A stretch of 64,000 nucleotides of DNA, taken from Hoplostethus atlanticus. Taxonomy: Eukaryota > Chordata > Actinopteri > Trachichthyiformes > Trachichthyidae. The translations under genes and the position numbers were made by a program. Location of the stretch: contig JAXDDX010000001.1 in NCBI GenBank assembly GCA_034670405.1, positions 10,807,001 to 10,871,000 on the forward strand. The letters are read 5' to 3'. Position 1 is the first letter of the stretch, and every line of letters starts with the position of its first letter. This document shows, one piece after another, positions 1-11,900 of this stretch. Under the pieces are notes generated by a model. That model was not told the DNA's origin. It saw only the letters and a program-made list of their open reading frames with translations, and did not search any database.

Positions 1-831
1 CACAGGCAGTAAACAACAGGCAGAGACAGAGGCATGACAGGGTAGGAAGTCCAAAACTATATGTTCATCATGTTATTTCATTATTCTTGGCCATTATACC
101 TACTTCCTCTTGTGTAGCTACAGTAGCATTTACTACATGTAGAGAATTCAAGCATTCAGAGGCTTCAGAGAACACCTCATCTGTGAATATGAAATAATGC
201 ATCATTCTGGAAAAGCTGTGACTTTTTGTCAGTGCTGGGTATTTATTCTAAATTAAAATAGACACCTGTAGCTTACAGAAGTGTAGACTCAGAATGACAT
301 GCATTATTGTGAGCTGAGCTTGAAAAAAAACATGCATTGTCCTACATCTATAGTGGCCTGTCTCACGAGGGGGAATATGATAGTTTTTAATGTGTGGTCC
401 TCAAGCCTGACAAAGAGAAAGAGAAAGACAAAGGCACAAGTATTCTGGCAGCTGTCAACTGATTGGTCAATCTATGCTGTTGTTTCTTCCACTGGCCAAT
501 GTATATGTGATGTGATGTTAGTCCAGACATACAGTATGTGGGCGAGGTCAGGTACACAGGAATTTGGAGAAAATGCAGTAACTCATAAACTTCAGTTGCT
601 GCCCTTCTGATACATTGCTGTGATTGTGCTATGATGATACGGTGGTGAAAAATACACACAAATTATTACCAGATATCAGGAAATAATTGAACAAAAAGAG
701 AAAAATAGATATTAAATGTAACCTAACATTATAATTCAAAGTGCAAAATACTGTGCAATCAGCACTGTTCTGATATTGTTAAATGAACCCTCTTTTTTTG
801 CTTTTTAGGTAAGGCCGGCTATGGAAAAAAC

Positions 832-861
832 TACTTGCCTTAAATCTATATAAGGCAAGTA
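832..861. repeat. Perfect 11-bp inverted repeat (hairpin)
   Basis: TACTTGCCTTA at 832-842 is followed by an 8-base AT-rich spacer and its exact reverse complement at 851-861. The stem is perfect but short. Nothing around it identifies an RNA gene. Confidence 0.6.
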
Positions 862-2164
862 TTTCATTTAGTAGTGTGTATGTGTGAGTTTATATATAGG
901 GGTCACACTGTGCTCTCAGCAGATACAGCAAACTTGTAGCCATGTGTCAAGACAACTTTCGTAACTGGAAAATGGCTGTAGAAGAAGATATGATTTATTT
1001 TAAAATCACCTGATTGCCAGCTCATCCACAAGGAACCTCATTTGAATGAGTGAGCAGGTAGCCATGCTCATTGCTCTCATTGCTTGACTTAGCATTGTTA
1101 CCGTGGTGATGTCATTGTGGCAGATGATGTGCTCCTCAGGGCTGATTTCTTAGGATGGTGTGTAATGTTGATCCCCATGCCCTGACAACCATTGTCAGGT
1201 TTGCAGAGGATAGTTGTTTGTTTTCAGGTTCGACACTAACTTGAGAATTTGACTGTAGCCAAAAAAGATTTGTATGTGATTTCTTGATCTACATCATTAT
1301 GCTGCTCAGCATCAGTTGACTCATCGAGTCATCTGTGCTAAAGGAGGTGCCACAAGTTATCACATATTTTGTGTTAAGTTAGTTTTTGTTTTGTTTATAT
1401 TTATTTGTGCATGTTCTTTATCTGGGATATCTAGATTTGAGGCTTACATAAGGATGTTACGAGGTATTTCCTCTGTATGAAATGATGACCACCTGCTGTA
1501 GGGTTCACAAACTTTCAAGTATATATATATAAACAGGATCATACTAGTGTGCTGGCAGTTTGTGAGGTTTATTCAGGCATACCTGCAGTTTATGAGAAAT
1601 GTAATAAGTATATTAGTTTGTGATTAATTGAATGACAAACTGTGAATAATGGCAAAACTTCCAAAACAAAGACCATGTCCTTTTTTCTTTTTCAACGCCA
1701 AGGGCCCTGTTCAGTGTTTTTCAGATTTTGTTTTATGTTCTCTTCCCTTGAACGATTCCCGCTGAACGCATCTCCATCTGCTATATAGTATATATTCTAT
1801 TCATATTCATATTCTAAAGACAACACATTTAATTTTCCCTAATCCATCTCTATAATCCTCTAATCTCAATGTCATACTATTTAGGGTAGTGTCCTTTAGT
1901 GACCCTTGTTTGGACTGACCCCCCACAGTCAACAGAAAAATCATTGCCTTGGTGAGATGCACCTGCATGTTCACTTTATTACATCAATTTCACCATTACA
2001 CCATTCTAAGGGCATGACTGGAAAACAGGCACAGCAAAGAAACAGAATTCATCCAAGTCCATTTTAATTACAGTCACATTTAAACACATCGGACACTCTA
2101 CCCTGCATGTGTTGCGTGTGTTGGTGCATGTTTGTGCATGCACCACCGATGTTGCGAATAAAGA

Positions 2165-2188
2165 ATCTTAATCTTAATCTTAATCTTG
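2165..2188. repeat. ATCTTA short tandem repeat
   Basis: About four tandem copies of the hexamer ATCTTA directly follow an AATAAAG string. Short 3'-terminal tandem repeats of this kind are typical of the tails of some non-LTR retrotransposons, so this may be the end of a truncated LINE or SINE. No element body was recognised upstream. Confidence 0.45.
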
Positions 2189-2426
2189 ATAAGGAATATA
2201 CTTATTTCGCCTTTTTTTTTTATTCATGGTTCATCAAAAATCTATAACACATTTCAGAATCTGATCACTGAAATTGTGAAAGGTGTGTAGGCCTAATTGA
2301 TCAGCCGTAACTAGCGGCTCCTAAGAACAGGAAAAAAATGTCTAACGTCGTAGGAGTCCCAAACAATTTCAAACATGTTTGATAATCTATCCATTTGTCC
2401 CTCAACATTGTGGAATCTGATAAAAG

Positions 2427-3452
2427 TAGGGATGTGAACGTGTACACGAAGTTTGAATCATAAACGTTTAGACGCCCCTGGAAGCCTGGCGGGCTGGGGG
2501 AGGTGCGCGCGCCGGGGAAGACGGCGCTCGATCACGGGGTTTATATCGCTGGTGTGCAAATAAAACGGCCTGCTGGCCAGTTAACACTCCTCCTGCCTAT
2601 GTCTCTGTCTGTCACGGACCCTGGTACTGTGGCGAGTCCGCCACAGTATTATTATTATTGATAATTTATTATTTTTTTACACAAAAAAATCACATTCATA
2701 AACTGTAGCCTAACTTACAATCGTTGTCATAAATGGGGAAATAAACTACTTACCTACTAAATACCGAGCGTCTTTCAAATCAATCACGTTAGTTAATTAT
2801 GTTAACCAGCCATGTCAAAAAACTCTTCGTGGCAGTTTTTCAACAAAATTGAGGGAGATTACCAAACAGAGCAAAGTGTGTATTATGTGAAAAAACACTC
2901 ATTATACTAGCCCTAAAATGAGTTTAGTCATACTGTAGCGTCCCGTCAAAGACGGATACTTTGAGTAGACAAACGAAACAGTTAGTTTGCAATCCAGTGC
3001 ATTTATTAAGCTGATTATTAGTTACCGTTGGCCGTAACCACGCCGTACAACAGCTCACCTCGATAACTTAACTCTCCAAACTCTTAAACCCAGCGCCAGA
3101 GCGTACCACCACAACACAGGTGTCTCAACCTAACTCTCTTGACCCGCCTCCCCACCTCTCAACCAATCACAGGAAGACTAAGCACACTAAGACTGGTGAT
3201 GGGCAACCAACAGTTGGTAGGTACGAACCCGCTAATAACATCTCCCATAACTGGCCATAACTAACAGTAAGCATCACATATTTCAACCGGGTTGTTACAA
3301 TACTTTACACCAAATACACATGAATATGATTAATTTAATAATGAAATGGAAAACAAATAATCAAAAAACTTCCAAAATACAGGACTTTTTATTTTTTTTA
3401 ACAACCGCGGTTGTTGCGGTGGTGCGGTGATGTGGTTACCGCGACAGCCCTA
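2427..3452 (+). mobile_element. Probable decayed BED/hAT transposon, interrupted by a solo LTR
   Basis: The left edge at 2427 reads TAGGGATGT, and the right edge at 3452 on the opposite strand reads TAGGGCTGT, giving a degenerate terminal inverted repeat. Inside, an ATG at 2812 opens a short frame beginning MSKNSSWQFFNKIEGD. The Trp-x2-Phe followed by Lys-Ile-Glu-Gly-Asp resembles the start of BED-finger hAT transposases, but the zinc-ligand cysteines are not visible and the frame stops within about 35 codons. The interval also contains a solo LTR at 2934-3299, which accounts for much of its length. Boundaries and class are inferred from partial similarity, so it could instead be two unrelated fragments. 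Confidence 0.4.
2934..3299 (-). mobile_element. Solo LTR with 4-bp target-site duplication
   Basis: The segment begins TGTAGCGTCCC and ends GGGTTGTTACA, giving TG...CA ends, and is flanked on both sides by ATAC (2930-2933 and 3300-3303). Both features are the hallmark of LTR-retroelement integration. A TTTATT at about 3001 is an AATAAA on the minus strand, suggesting the element points leftward. No internal coding region or second LTR is present, so this is best explained as a solo LTR left by recombination. The family was not identified. Confidence 0.65.
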
Positions 3453-3544
3453 GCCGTAACTACAGTTGTAACTTTAGAACAAGAATCAGTAAAGTCACAT
3501 TTCAATACAGCAGGTACACAAACCAGATGGCTTTGGGCCATAGG

Positions 3545-4640
3545 TTATAAATCTATTAAGTGAGCAGTGAGCTGCTGTTCCAACTTGAGAAAGTCTTCAT
3601 CAGGCAGAAGATACTTCTGAATGATATCCATCACATCCTTTTCAGTACTGTGATCATAGTCCTGCTTGTTCTTAAATGGCAAATGTCCAGCAAGCTCACA
3701 AAGAGCAACATTAAAAGCAGATGCCTCTTTGGCTCCAAAAGAGGGTACTCTGGGCCATACAGCGATACGCACACCTTTCCTTGAAGTGCGTTCCTTTTCA
3801 TTCTGTACACCATAGGGAGGGCAGCCCCTGGTCAGGAACAGGTTGTGAGCCTCATTACGATCCACAAGAAAGTCTGTGACTTGACAAATGGCAGCAGCAA
3901 CTTTCTCCAGACCCTCTGATTCTGTGTAAAACAAAAAGCCTGCAGGAAAGTCTGTCAAGCGATAAAGTCCCTTCTCAGGAACCAACGGCTTGACTGGCAT
4001 CGTTTCTACCTTTAGCTCGTGGTCAAGGTAATATCCATGTAGATGTAAATGATTGACAGACGCAAATGCTCCGAGACTGTTGAATCCCTACACGAAAACC
4101 AGGATTGGAGCTCAGGAGCACAGATTCAATTCCAACCTGGATGGCGAACTGGGTCAGGATCTGTGGAGAACAACGTGAGGGATCTGGAACTAACAGGCAA
4201 TGTCCAAACTCCAAAGGGCTAACATTGACCACCACAATCATCCTACAGGGCTGATGGGATTGTTCACTTCCAGGTAAAGCTGTGCCTCGTGCAGGGTGCT
4301 TTATCATCTCAAATATAATTTCTTCTGGATTGATTTTATTGAAATTGAACTGCTTGGCATTGAACTGCTGCTGAATGTTCAGTATCTCCTGGGGCTTTCT
4401 TCTCTCTAGCCCTCTTTCAATATTCAACTGGGCGACGTAGCAGTGTGGGCCAGGTATAATACGTGTTTGCAAATCACCCAGTTGATAGCGGAAGAGTCCT
4501 CTGCGCATCCGGTCTGTCCAGCCTACTTTTAGAGTAGTGTCAAATGTTGACGGTGGTGATGCCATCCCAGAGTCACTTTCACTGGTGCGACGCAAATCGC
4601 TGATAAAATCCTGGTTGCTGTATATAAACTGGAGATGCAT
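3545..4640 (-). CDS. gdpgp1: GDP-D-glucose phosphorylase 1, with a single-base frameshift
   Basis: GDPGP1 phosphorolyses GDP-D-glucose, is thought to clear a by-product of GDP-mannose synthesis in the cytosol, and belongs to the HIT/GalT superfamily. The minus strand encodes the start MHLQFIYSNQDF, then SPLEFGHCLLVPDP, then PGFRVG. After that the frame shifts: continuing in frame gives nonsense and a stop, whereas dropping one base (about 4085) restores FNSLGAFASVNHLHLHG, which holds the catalytic HxHxH motif, and then a long intact C-terminal half to the stop at 3545-3547. With the shift repaired the product is about 364 residues, near the family size. I chose the Met at 4640 because family similarity begins there; an in-frame Met at 4700 is less likely. 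A possible poly(A) signal (TTTATT) lies at 3388. The shift may be a sequencing error or a real lesion. Confidence 0.85.
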
Positions 4641-5230
4641 GGTTGGGTTTGTTGGTGAAAAGTAAAGCAGAGAGGCACGAAAGTCAACAATACAACTCAA
4701 TGTGGCTGGTCAGCGAGGTATCTTCATGATGAATCTCCAGGCAGCCACCAGGTTACCTGAGGAGGCAGTGGACAGAATTTAACATCACTGAAATCAGGGA
4801 TGTAGTGGAGGATAGAGCCGCCTAACCTCAATTTACCCACCTTTTTATTTTGGAGAGTATAGTTAACTTAAATTATGATTAATTAATGATTAACGATTTT
4901 CCTAAAACATTTTTTTTGGTTAATATTAGTAACTTGTTTACCAGATGATCACCGACTGGAGATCAGAGTTTAACCCTAACGTTCGCCCTCCCCTGATACA
5001 GGGCGTTTTGATCTTACGTCGTACCGGTTAAGGGTCAATTATGAGGGCTAGTTTACCCACCTTTTTTGAATGAAAGTCAACATCTGGAACAATCCTATCA
5101 GATGAAGTCAATCTGAGAAAAAGCACGACGAATTCCCATTCACAGTTGCATACTTTTCACGTTTGTTTTCAGCACCGCATTACATCCGTATCCCTAGTGA
5201 GTATTCTTCTTCTATGGCAGATATAAAAGT

Positions 5231-5238
5231 ACTTCCGG
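5231..5238 (-). promoter_or_regulatory. ETS-type motif, candidate GDPGP1 promoter
   Basis: ACTTCCGG on plus reads CCGGAAGT on minus, the core of ETS-family sites common in TATA-less housekeeping promoters. It lies about 590 bases upstream of the GDPGP1 start. The assignment rests on position and motif only. Confidence 0.35.
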
Positions 5239-5863
5239 TTTACTGTTATTTTCAGAATAAAAGTACAATATTCTCATGACAGCGAATAAAAATGTATTAT
5301 ATTCTCACATGTGTGCGTGGGTCATTGGTGATCCTCAAAGATCAGAGATTTTACACATCTAGATCAACTTCAAAGTTAATAAGAGGGTTTGGGGAGGTAA
5401 ACAACTGTTTTATGGATTATCTTATAAAGTCTGAAGATTTCTGCATTTTTTCAATATGCTATATTGTGTTAAGGGGGATGTTATCACCTCTCCACCACCT
5501 TTCTCCTTCGTCTTCTTCTTCTGATTATTATTATCATTATAATCTATTATCATCTATTTGTTCAGAAGAGCTCTTTGTTGGCTGTATACACAAAATTATT
5601 ATTTAGAAGACACCCAAATTATAAAGCCATAAACCCGGCCACCTGTAATTGGAATGATATGTGTACAATATGTACTAACAGTAGGATGAGTAACTTTCCA
5701 GTTTTTCCAACCTGACCCTGTATAATATAAGCTAACTTTGCAAGAATAAACCACTAACCAATCAGGCATCATGGTTATTTTAGTCACATGCCTTTCAAGA
5801 TAAAACAGGCAGTGACTGGTAGAGCTGTGTATGTGCTCCACTGAGTTTTGCTACTCACCACAG

Positions 5864-5869
5864 CAGCTG
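5864..5869 (+). promoter_or_regulatory. CAGCTG E-box upstream of the titin-like gene
   Basis: CAGCTG is the E-box variant favoured by myogenic bHLH factors. It lies 45-50 bases before the ATG at 5914, with a TTAATAAAG-type AT-rich stretch between. A single E-box is weak evidence by itself, but it fits muscle expression of a titin-derived product. Confidence 0.3.
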
Positions 5870-5913
5870 CATCTTGAAATCATATTAATAAAGAAGGACA
5901 AACAAGACAAAGG

Positions 5914-8900
5914 ATGGAGGCAAGCAACAATAAAGTAAGTTTTTCTATGTTTCAAAACATAGCTGTGTTTTCTCTTAAAGTGGAATGGTTTCAGTATTTA
6001 AGAGACACCAAGAGCCAGAAAACTATTATTAACTAGTATATCTGTTTGACAGAACAGTTGGCAGTCTAGTCTGCCATGCGCTCTAAAGTTATTTTTAAGT
6101 TTGAGCTACCAACAGACCACACTCACTAAGATGTACGATAGCTTGTGTTACACACTTAAGTTAGTTTTCAAAAGAAGTAAGAAGTAAATTGTTTATGAAG
6201 ATCATTGATGTATGATCACAATTTTATAGCAAATAGAAACTTACAACAACACAACCTATCAGTCAGAGAGCAATAAAGGAGAAAATTCTTATTGCCCTAA
6301 AAAGTGTCTACTAATACGCTTGTCTAGTCTCTGAAAATGTCTTATCATTCTTCTTTTTCCAGATGGGAACTAGAGTTGAAGATAAAGCTCACACTCTAAA
6401 TATAAATATGACAGCTGATAGTGAGGTAAAGCTCACCACAAAGGATTCCCAGTCATCCTCTAAACTCATTGTCCATGGTAAGTCATACACTCATCGTGTT
6501 ACCAGGCAGCCTAGACTGTAGAAATATTGTTCCACTTCAAATTAAAATAAAAATGTATTTAAAAAAGCTTTGAGTTGTAACAAATAAAAATGAACATACC
6601 AAACATAAACAATCACATGACACATACAACATCTTGTAGTTCAAGTAGTTCTACTAAGTGGAAATGGTCATAGAAATGTCAGTTTTCTTAAAAGGTTTAA
6701 TGGTTACAAATAGCATTTTGGCAATTTTGAAACAGAAATAATGTCCTCAGAAGTACCTTGTTATGAATTACATGAAAGTGAAGTGTTCAGGCAACAAGAT
6801 TTACAAAATCACATAGATGGCTTTGGTTTGTCATGAAGCATATGAATCTCATTTAGTCTGTACAGTGCACTCATACACTGATTTGATTTTTTTGTTTGTT
6901 CACAAGGTCAGCTTGCCAATTCTCTTGAGAATAAAGAGCAGAAACCTAAGCTCCTAGCTTACCCTGTCACAGATAAGGAAAATGCTATTAAGCCAAAACT
7001 TGAAATAACTTTAAGCACATTCACTGTCAAGTGTGCTGAAGATCTGAAAGTGGAGATACCAGTGATTGGGCAACCAGCACCAAAGATTGAATGGAAAAAA
7101 GATAGTCGGACAATTAAAGAGACAACGAAGCTGGTTGTTTCAAATACAGCAACATCAACAGTTCTTCGTATCAGAGATGCTAACAGGGACCATTCTGGCC
7201 AATACTCTATCACAGCAAGCAACACTGCTGGATCAATGACAGGCGAAATTACTGTAGTTATTCTTGAAAGGCCTGGTCCACCCACAGGGCCTGTGAGGAT
7301 TGATGAGGTCAGTTCTGACTTTGTCACTATCTCCTGGGAGCCACCAGAATACACAGGAGGCTGTCAGCTAGACAACTACATAGTAGAGAAACGTGAAACT
7401 ACAACTACAGAATGGCAGATTGTGTCAGCAACTACAGTAAGAACCACAATCAAAGTCAACAAGCTGAAGACAGGTAGTAAATACCAGTTCAGAGTGTTTG
7501 CAGAAAACAGGTATGGAAAAAGTACTTCAATCAGCTCCCCTATTGTTATTGCACAGTATCCTTTTAGTGAGCCCGCTGCTCCTGGCACCCCCTTTGTGTC
7601 CACAGTGACAAAGTACAGCATGGTAGTTGAATGGGAACCTCCTACCAAAGATGGAGGCAGCCCCATCATCGGCTATCACCTTGAACGCAAAGAAAAGAAC
7701 AGCATTCTATGGACCAAGCTGAACAAGCTTGTTATACCTGATGCTCGCTTCAAAACATCTGGACTGGAGGAAGGCATTGATTATGAATTCAGAGTCTTAG
7801 CTGAGAATATTGCTGGACTCAGCCCATTTAGCAAGATATCTGAATGCTATGTGGCTAGAGACCCATGTGACCCACCTGGTAAACCAGAAGCTATTGTCAT
7901 CACCAGGGAGCATGTCACACTACAGTGGGCAAAACCCCAGTATGATGGAGGAAGCACCATCACAGGCTATGTTGTTGAAGAGAAGGAGCTGCCGGATGGC
8001 AGATGGACGAAGGTGAACTTTACCAATACTATTGAAACTGAATTCACAGTCACAGGTCTGACAGGAGGCCAGAGTTATGAGTTTAGAGTAACTGCCAAGA
8101 ATGGTGCTGGTGTTTGGAGCACACCCTCTGAGAGTACAACTATCACCGCTCAGGATGTTATTGAAGCGCCTACTTCAGCCATGGATCCTAAATTCAAGAG
8201 TACAACTATTATTCAGGCTGGTGAGACATTTACTATTGATGCTGATTACTTGGGGAAGCCCCTTCCTGAAGTCAAGTGGTTGAAGGATGGAAGGGAAATT
8301 GACAAAGGTACACCCAAAATGGAGATCAAAACCACCCTCACTCATACAGTTTTGACTGTCAGGGAGTGTACACGAGTGGACGGAGGACACTTTGTCTTGA
8401 GCCTCAGTAACACTGGTGGAACTACATCTATCCCAGTTAATGTGAAGGTCCTGGATAGACCTGGTCCTCCAGATGGACAACTGAAAGTGAAAGTTGTCAG
8501 TGCAGAGAAGTGCCACCTTCACTGGAACCACCCTTTAAATGACGGAGGTGCCAGTGTTTCCCACTACATTATTGAGAAAAGGGAGACTAGCCGTGTCTCG
8601 TGGACAATGGTTGAGCCTAAGATCGAAGCTGTCAGTTACAAAGTGACAAAACTGGTGCCTGGCAAAGAATATATATTCAGAATTGCTGCAGTGAATAAAT
8701 TTGGTGTCGGTGAACCTCTGGAGTCAGACCCCTTTATAGCACAAAACCCTTTTACAGCACCTTGTGCACCTTCAACCCCTCAAGCCAGTGCTGTGACCGG
8801 AGACTCTATAGTGCTAACATGGGAAAGGCCTGAGAGTGACGGAGGCTCAGAGATTGATGGATACATCCTGGAGAAACGTGACAGAGATGGCGTCAGGTGG

Positions 8901-11900
8901 ACTAAATGCAACAAGAGAAGACTAAATGACCTACGTTTCCGATGCACAGGGCTGACTGAAGGACATTACTATGAGTTTAGAGTATCAGCAGAGAATGCAG
9001 CTGGTGTTGGTGCACCCAGTGAGCCAAGTGAGTATATTAAGGCCTGTGAAGCTACTTACCCACCTGGCCCTCCTATCAACCCCAAAGTGATTGACCATTC
9101 AAGCACTACTGTGTCTCTGGCCTGGTCCAAGCCCATCTATGATGGTGGAGCAACCATCAGTGGATTTGTGGTTGAGATGAAAGAGGCAGCAGAGGATGAG
9201 TGGACCACAGGCACAACAATCACAGGTGTAGAGGACACAAATTACACTGTGAAGAGACTGAGAGAGAATGCTGTGTACAACTTCCGTATACGTGCAATGA
9301 ACATTGCTGGACTTGGAGAGCATGTGGATCTACCTGGTTCTGTGATTGCAGCTGAGAAACTGGAGGCACCTGAGATTGAGTTGGATGCTGCCTTGAGGAA
9401 GATTGTGAATGTTCGGGCCTGTTCCACACTGCGTCTGTTTGTCACCATCGGAGGGAGGCCAGAGCCTGAGGTCAAATGGTCAAAGTCAGGTGGCACTCTC
9501 AGTGAGCGTGCTCAGATTGAGGTAACAAGCTCCTACACAGTGTTATTGATTGAAAATGTCAATAGATTTGACACAGGAAAGTATGTGTTGACTGTTGAGA
9601 ACTGCAGTGGCTCCAAATCAGCATTCATCAATGTCAGAGTGTTGGACTCTCCCAGCGCACCAACCAACTTTGAAGTGAAGGATATAAAGAGAGACTCTGT
9701 ATCCATCACCTGGGAGGCACCTCTCATTGATGGAGGAGCAAAGATATCACACTATATAGTGGAGAAGAGAGAAGAGGCTAGAATGGTATTCACAAACGTC
9801 TGTAGCAACTGTGTGAGAAACTCATACAAGATTGACAATCTCCAAGAAGGATACTTCTATTATTTTCGTGTCCTGGCTGTGAATGAGTTTGGCAATGGAC
9901 TGGCAGCAGAGACAATCGAGGCTGTCAAGGTATCTGAGGCTCCTCTGCCTCCTGGTAAAATCACACTCAGTGATGTTACTTGCAACAGTGTGAGACTTTC
10001 ATGGGAGAAGCCTGACCATGATGGAGGAAGCAAAATCACATGTTATGTTGTAGAAATGCAGGCTAAGGGACATGACACATGGACACTATGTTCAGAGATT
10101 AAAGCACTGGAAACAATTATTAATGGGCTGACAAAAGGAATGGAGTATTTCTTTAGAGTGACTGCCATGAATGACAAGGGAAAGAGTGAACCAAAGTGCT
10201 TGTTGCCACCTGTTACTGTAAAAGACAATACTGCTGAACCCATGATTTATTTGCAGTGCAACACATTCAGTGTGAAGGCAGGAAATGATTTAAAGATTGA
10301 TGTTCCATACAAGGGTATACCACAGCCTGAGGTAGACTGGAAAAAGGATGACAACATACTGAAAGAGACAAGTAGGGTAAATGTGCACACATCTGAGACA
10401 TCATCTCAGATCATTATCAAAGATGCAGCCAGGATGGATGTTGGAGAGTACGAAGTGACTTTCACTAACTCAGTTGGAACCAAATCTGCTCAGATCTTTG
10501 TTAATGTTCTTGACAGACCTGGACCACCAAGTGACATCACTGTGGATGAAGTGAATGCCGATTTTGTGTCTCTGTCATGGCAGCCCCCAATCTACAATGG
10601 CGGATGTCAAATCAACAATTATGTTGTTGAAAAGAGGGACACAACCACCACAATTTGGCAGACTGTGTCAGCTACAGTTGCCAGAACATCATTCAAAATT
10701 TGCCGTCTGACACAGGGCACTGAGTATCAGTTCCGTGTTGCTGCTGAAAATCGCTATGGCAAGAGCCACTTTGTTGACTCTGAACCTGTTGTTGCTCAGT
10801 ATCCCTTCAAGCCCCCTGGTCCTCCTACCAACCTCCATATTGCACTTGCCTCAAAGTCTGTCATGGTAGCTGCCTGGAGCAAGCCAGGCGATGATGGTGG
10901 CAGCCCTATCATTGGTTATCACATTGAATGCAAAGATCAAAGCAGCATTCTGTGGACAAAGTTAAACAGAAGCCCGGTGACCGAGAACCTGTTGAAGGTA
11001 ACAAGTGTTGAAGAGGGCCTGATATATGAGTTCCGTGTCTATGCTGAGAATATGGCTGGTGTTGGACCCTACAGTAAGGCATCTGAACCTGTAGCAGCCA
11101 GAGACCAGTGTGACCCTCCACGCAACCTCACAGTCACCAATATAACTAACACCTCTGTTTCTCTCTCCTGGGACAAACCAGAATATGATGGTGGTGCCAA
11201 AATAACTGGTTACATTGTTGAGCATAAAGAGCTCCCGGGTGGCTGCTGGCTTAAATGCAACTTCACCAATTTACTGGACACCTACTTGGATGTGACAGAC
11301 CTCGCGGAGGGTGTACAATATGATTTCCATGTTATTGCAAAGAACGCAGCTGAACTCTTCAGTGCACCCTCTGAGTGCACTGGAGCTGTCACAATAAAGG
11401 ACGATGTGGATCCACCCACCATTAGTTTGGATGACAAATTTCAACAGGTGGTGGTTGTCAAAGCAGGAGACCTCCTGAGAATAGATGCTGATATCACTGG
11501 CCGCCCTGTCCCTATGGCGTCCTGGTCTAAGAATGGCAGGAATATTGTCACCAAGGGAAGGGTTGAGATTATCTCAACAAAGATGCACACCTCCCTACTT
11601 ATCAAAGAAAGCATCAGGAAAGACTCCGGACAGTACATTCTGACCCTACAGAACATAGGTGGTACCAGAGTTAAGGCTATCAACTGCAAAGTGCTGGACA
11701 GGCCTGGCCCACCTACTGGACCTCTAGAAGTGTCTGGACTCTCAGCAGAGAAATGCACCCTGAAATGGGGGCCCCCTCAGGAGACTGGTGGTGCTGAGAT
11801 CATGCACTACAGTGTTGAAAAGTGTGAAACCAGCCGTGTATCCTGGACCCTGGTGTACGGTGACATGATGGCAACAGCATGCAAAATCACCAAACTGCTC

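Larger units (their letters stand above)
1..2426. other. AT-rich intergenic stretch, no supported gene
   Basis: I see no convincing coding sequence here. The longest open frames (about 299-610 on plus and 387-659 on minus) overlap each other antiparallel, lack recognisable domains and have no splice context. Two small structures stand out: a perfect 11-bp hairpin at 832-861 and a short ATCTTA tandem tail at 2165-2188. The interval could hold the 3' end or an intron of a gene lying to the left. Confidence 0.5.
4701..5913. other. Divergent intergenic region between GDPGP1 and the titin-like gene
   Basis: This 1.2-kb interval separates two divergent genes and should hold both promoters. An ETS-type ACTTCCGG lies at 5231-5238, and a muscle-type E-box CAGCTG at 5864-5869 sits 50 bases before the titin-like start codon. 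The open frames at 5292-5606 and 5599-5841 show no recognisable domains and are treated as chance. Confidence 0.5.

Noticed and set aside
299-659. Two antiparallel open frames of about 100 and 90 codons
   Set aside because: They overlap each other, have no recognisable domain, no codon pattern of real coding DNA and no splice context.
2470-2645. GC-rich patch with an AATAAA, considered as a second LTR
   Set aside because: No TG...CA boundaries with a target duplication could be fixed, so it is left inside the putative hAT remnant.
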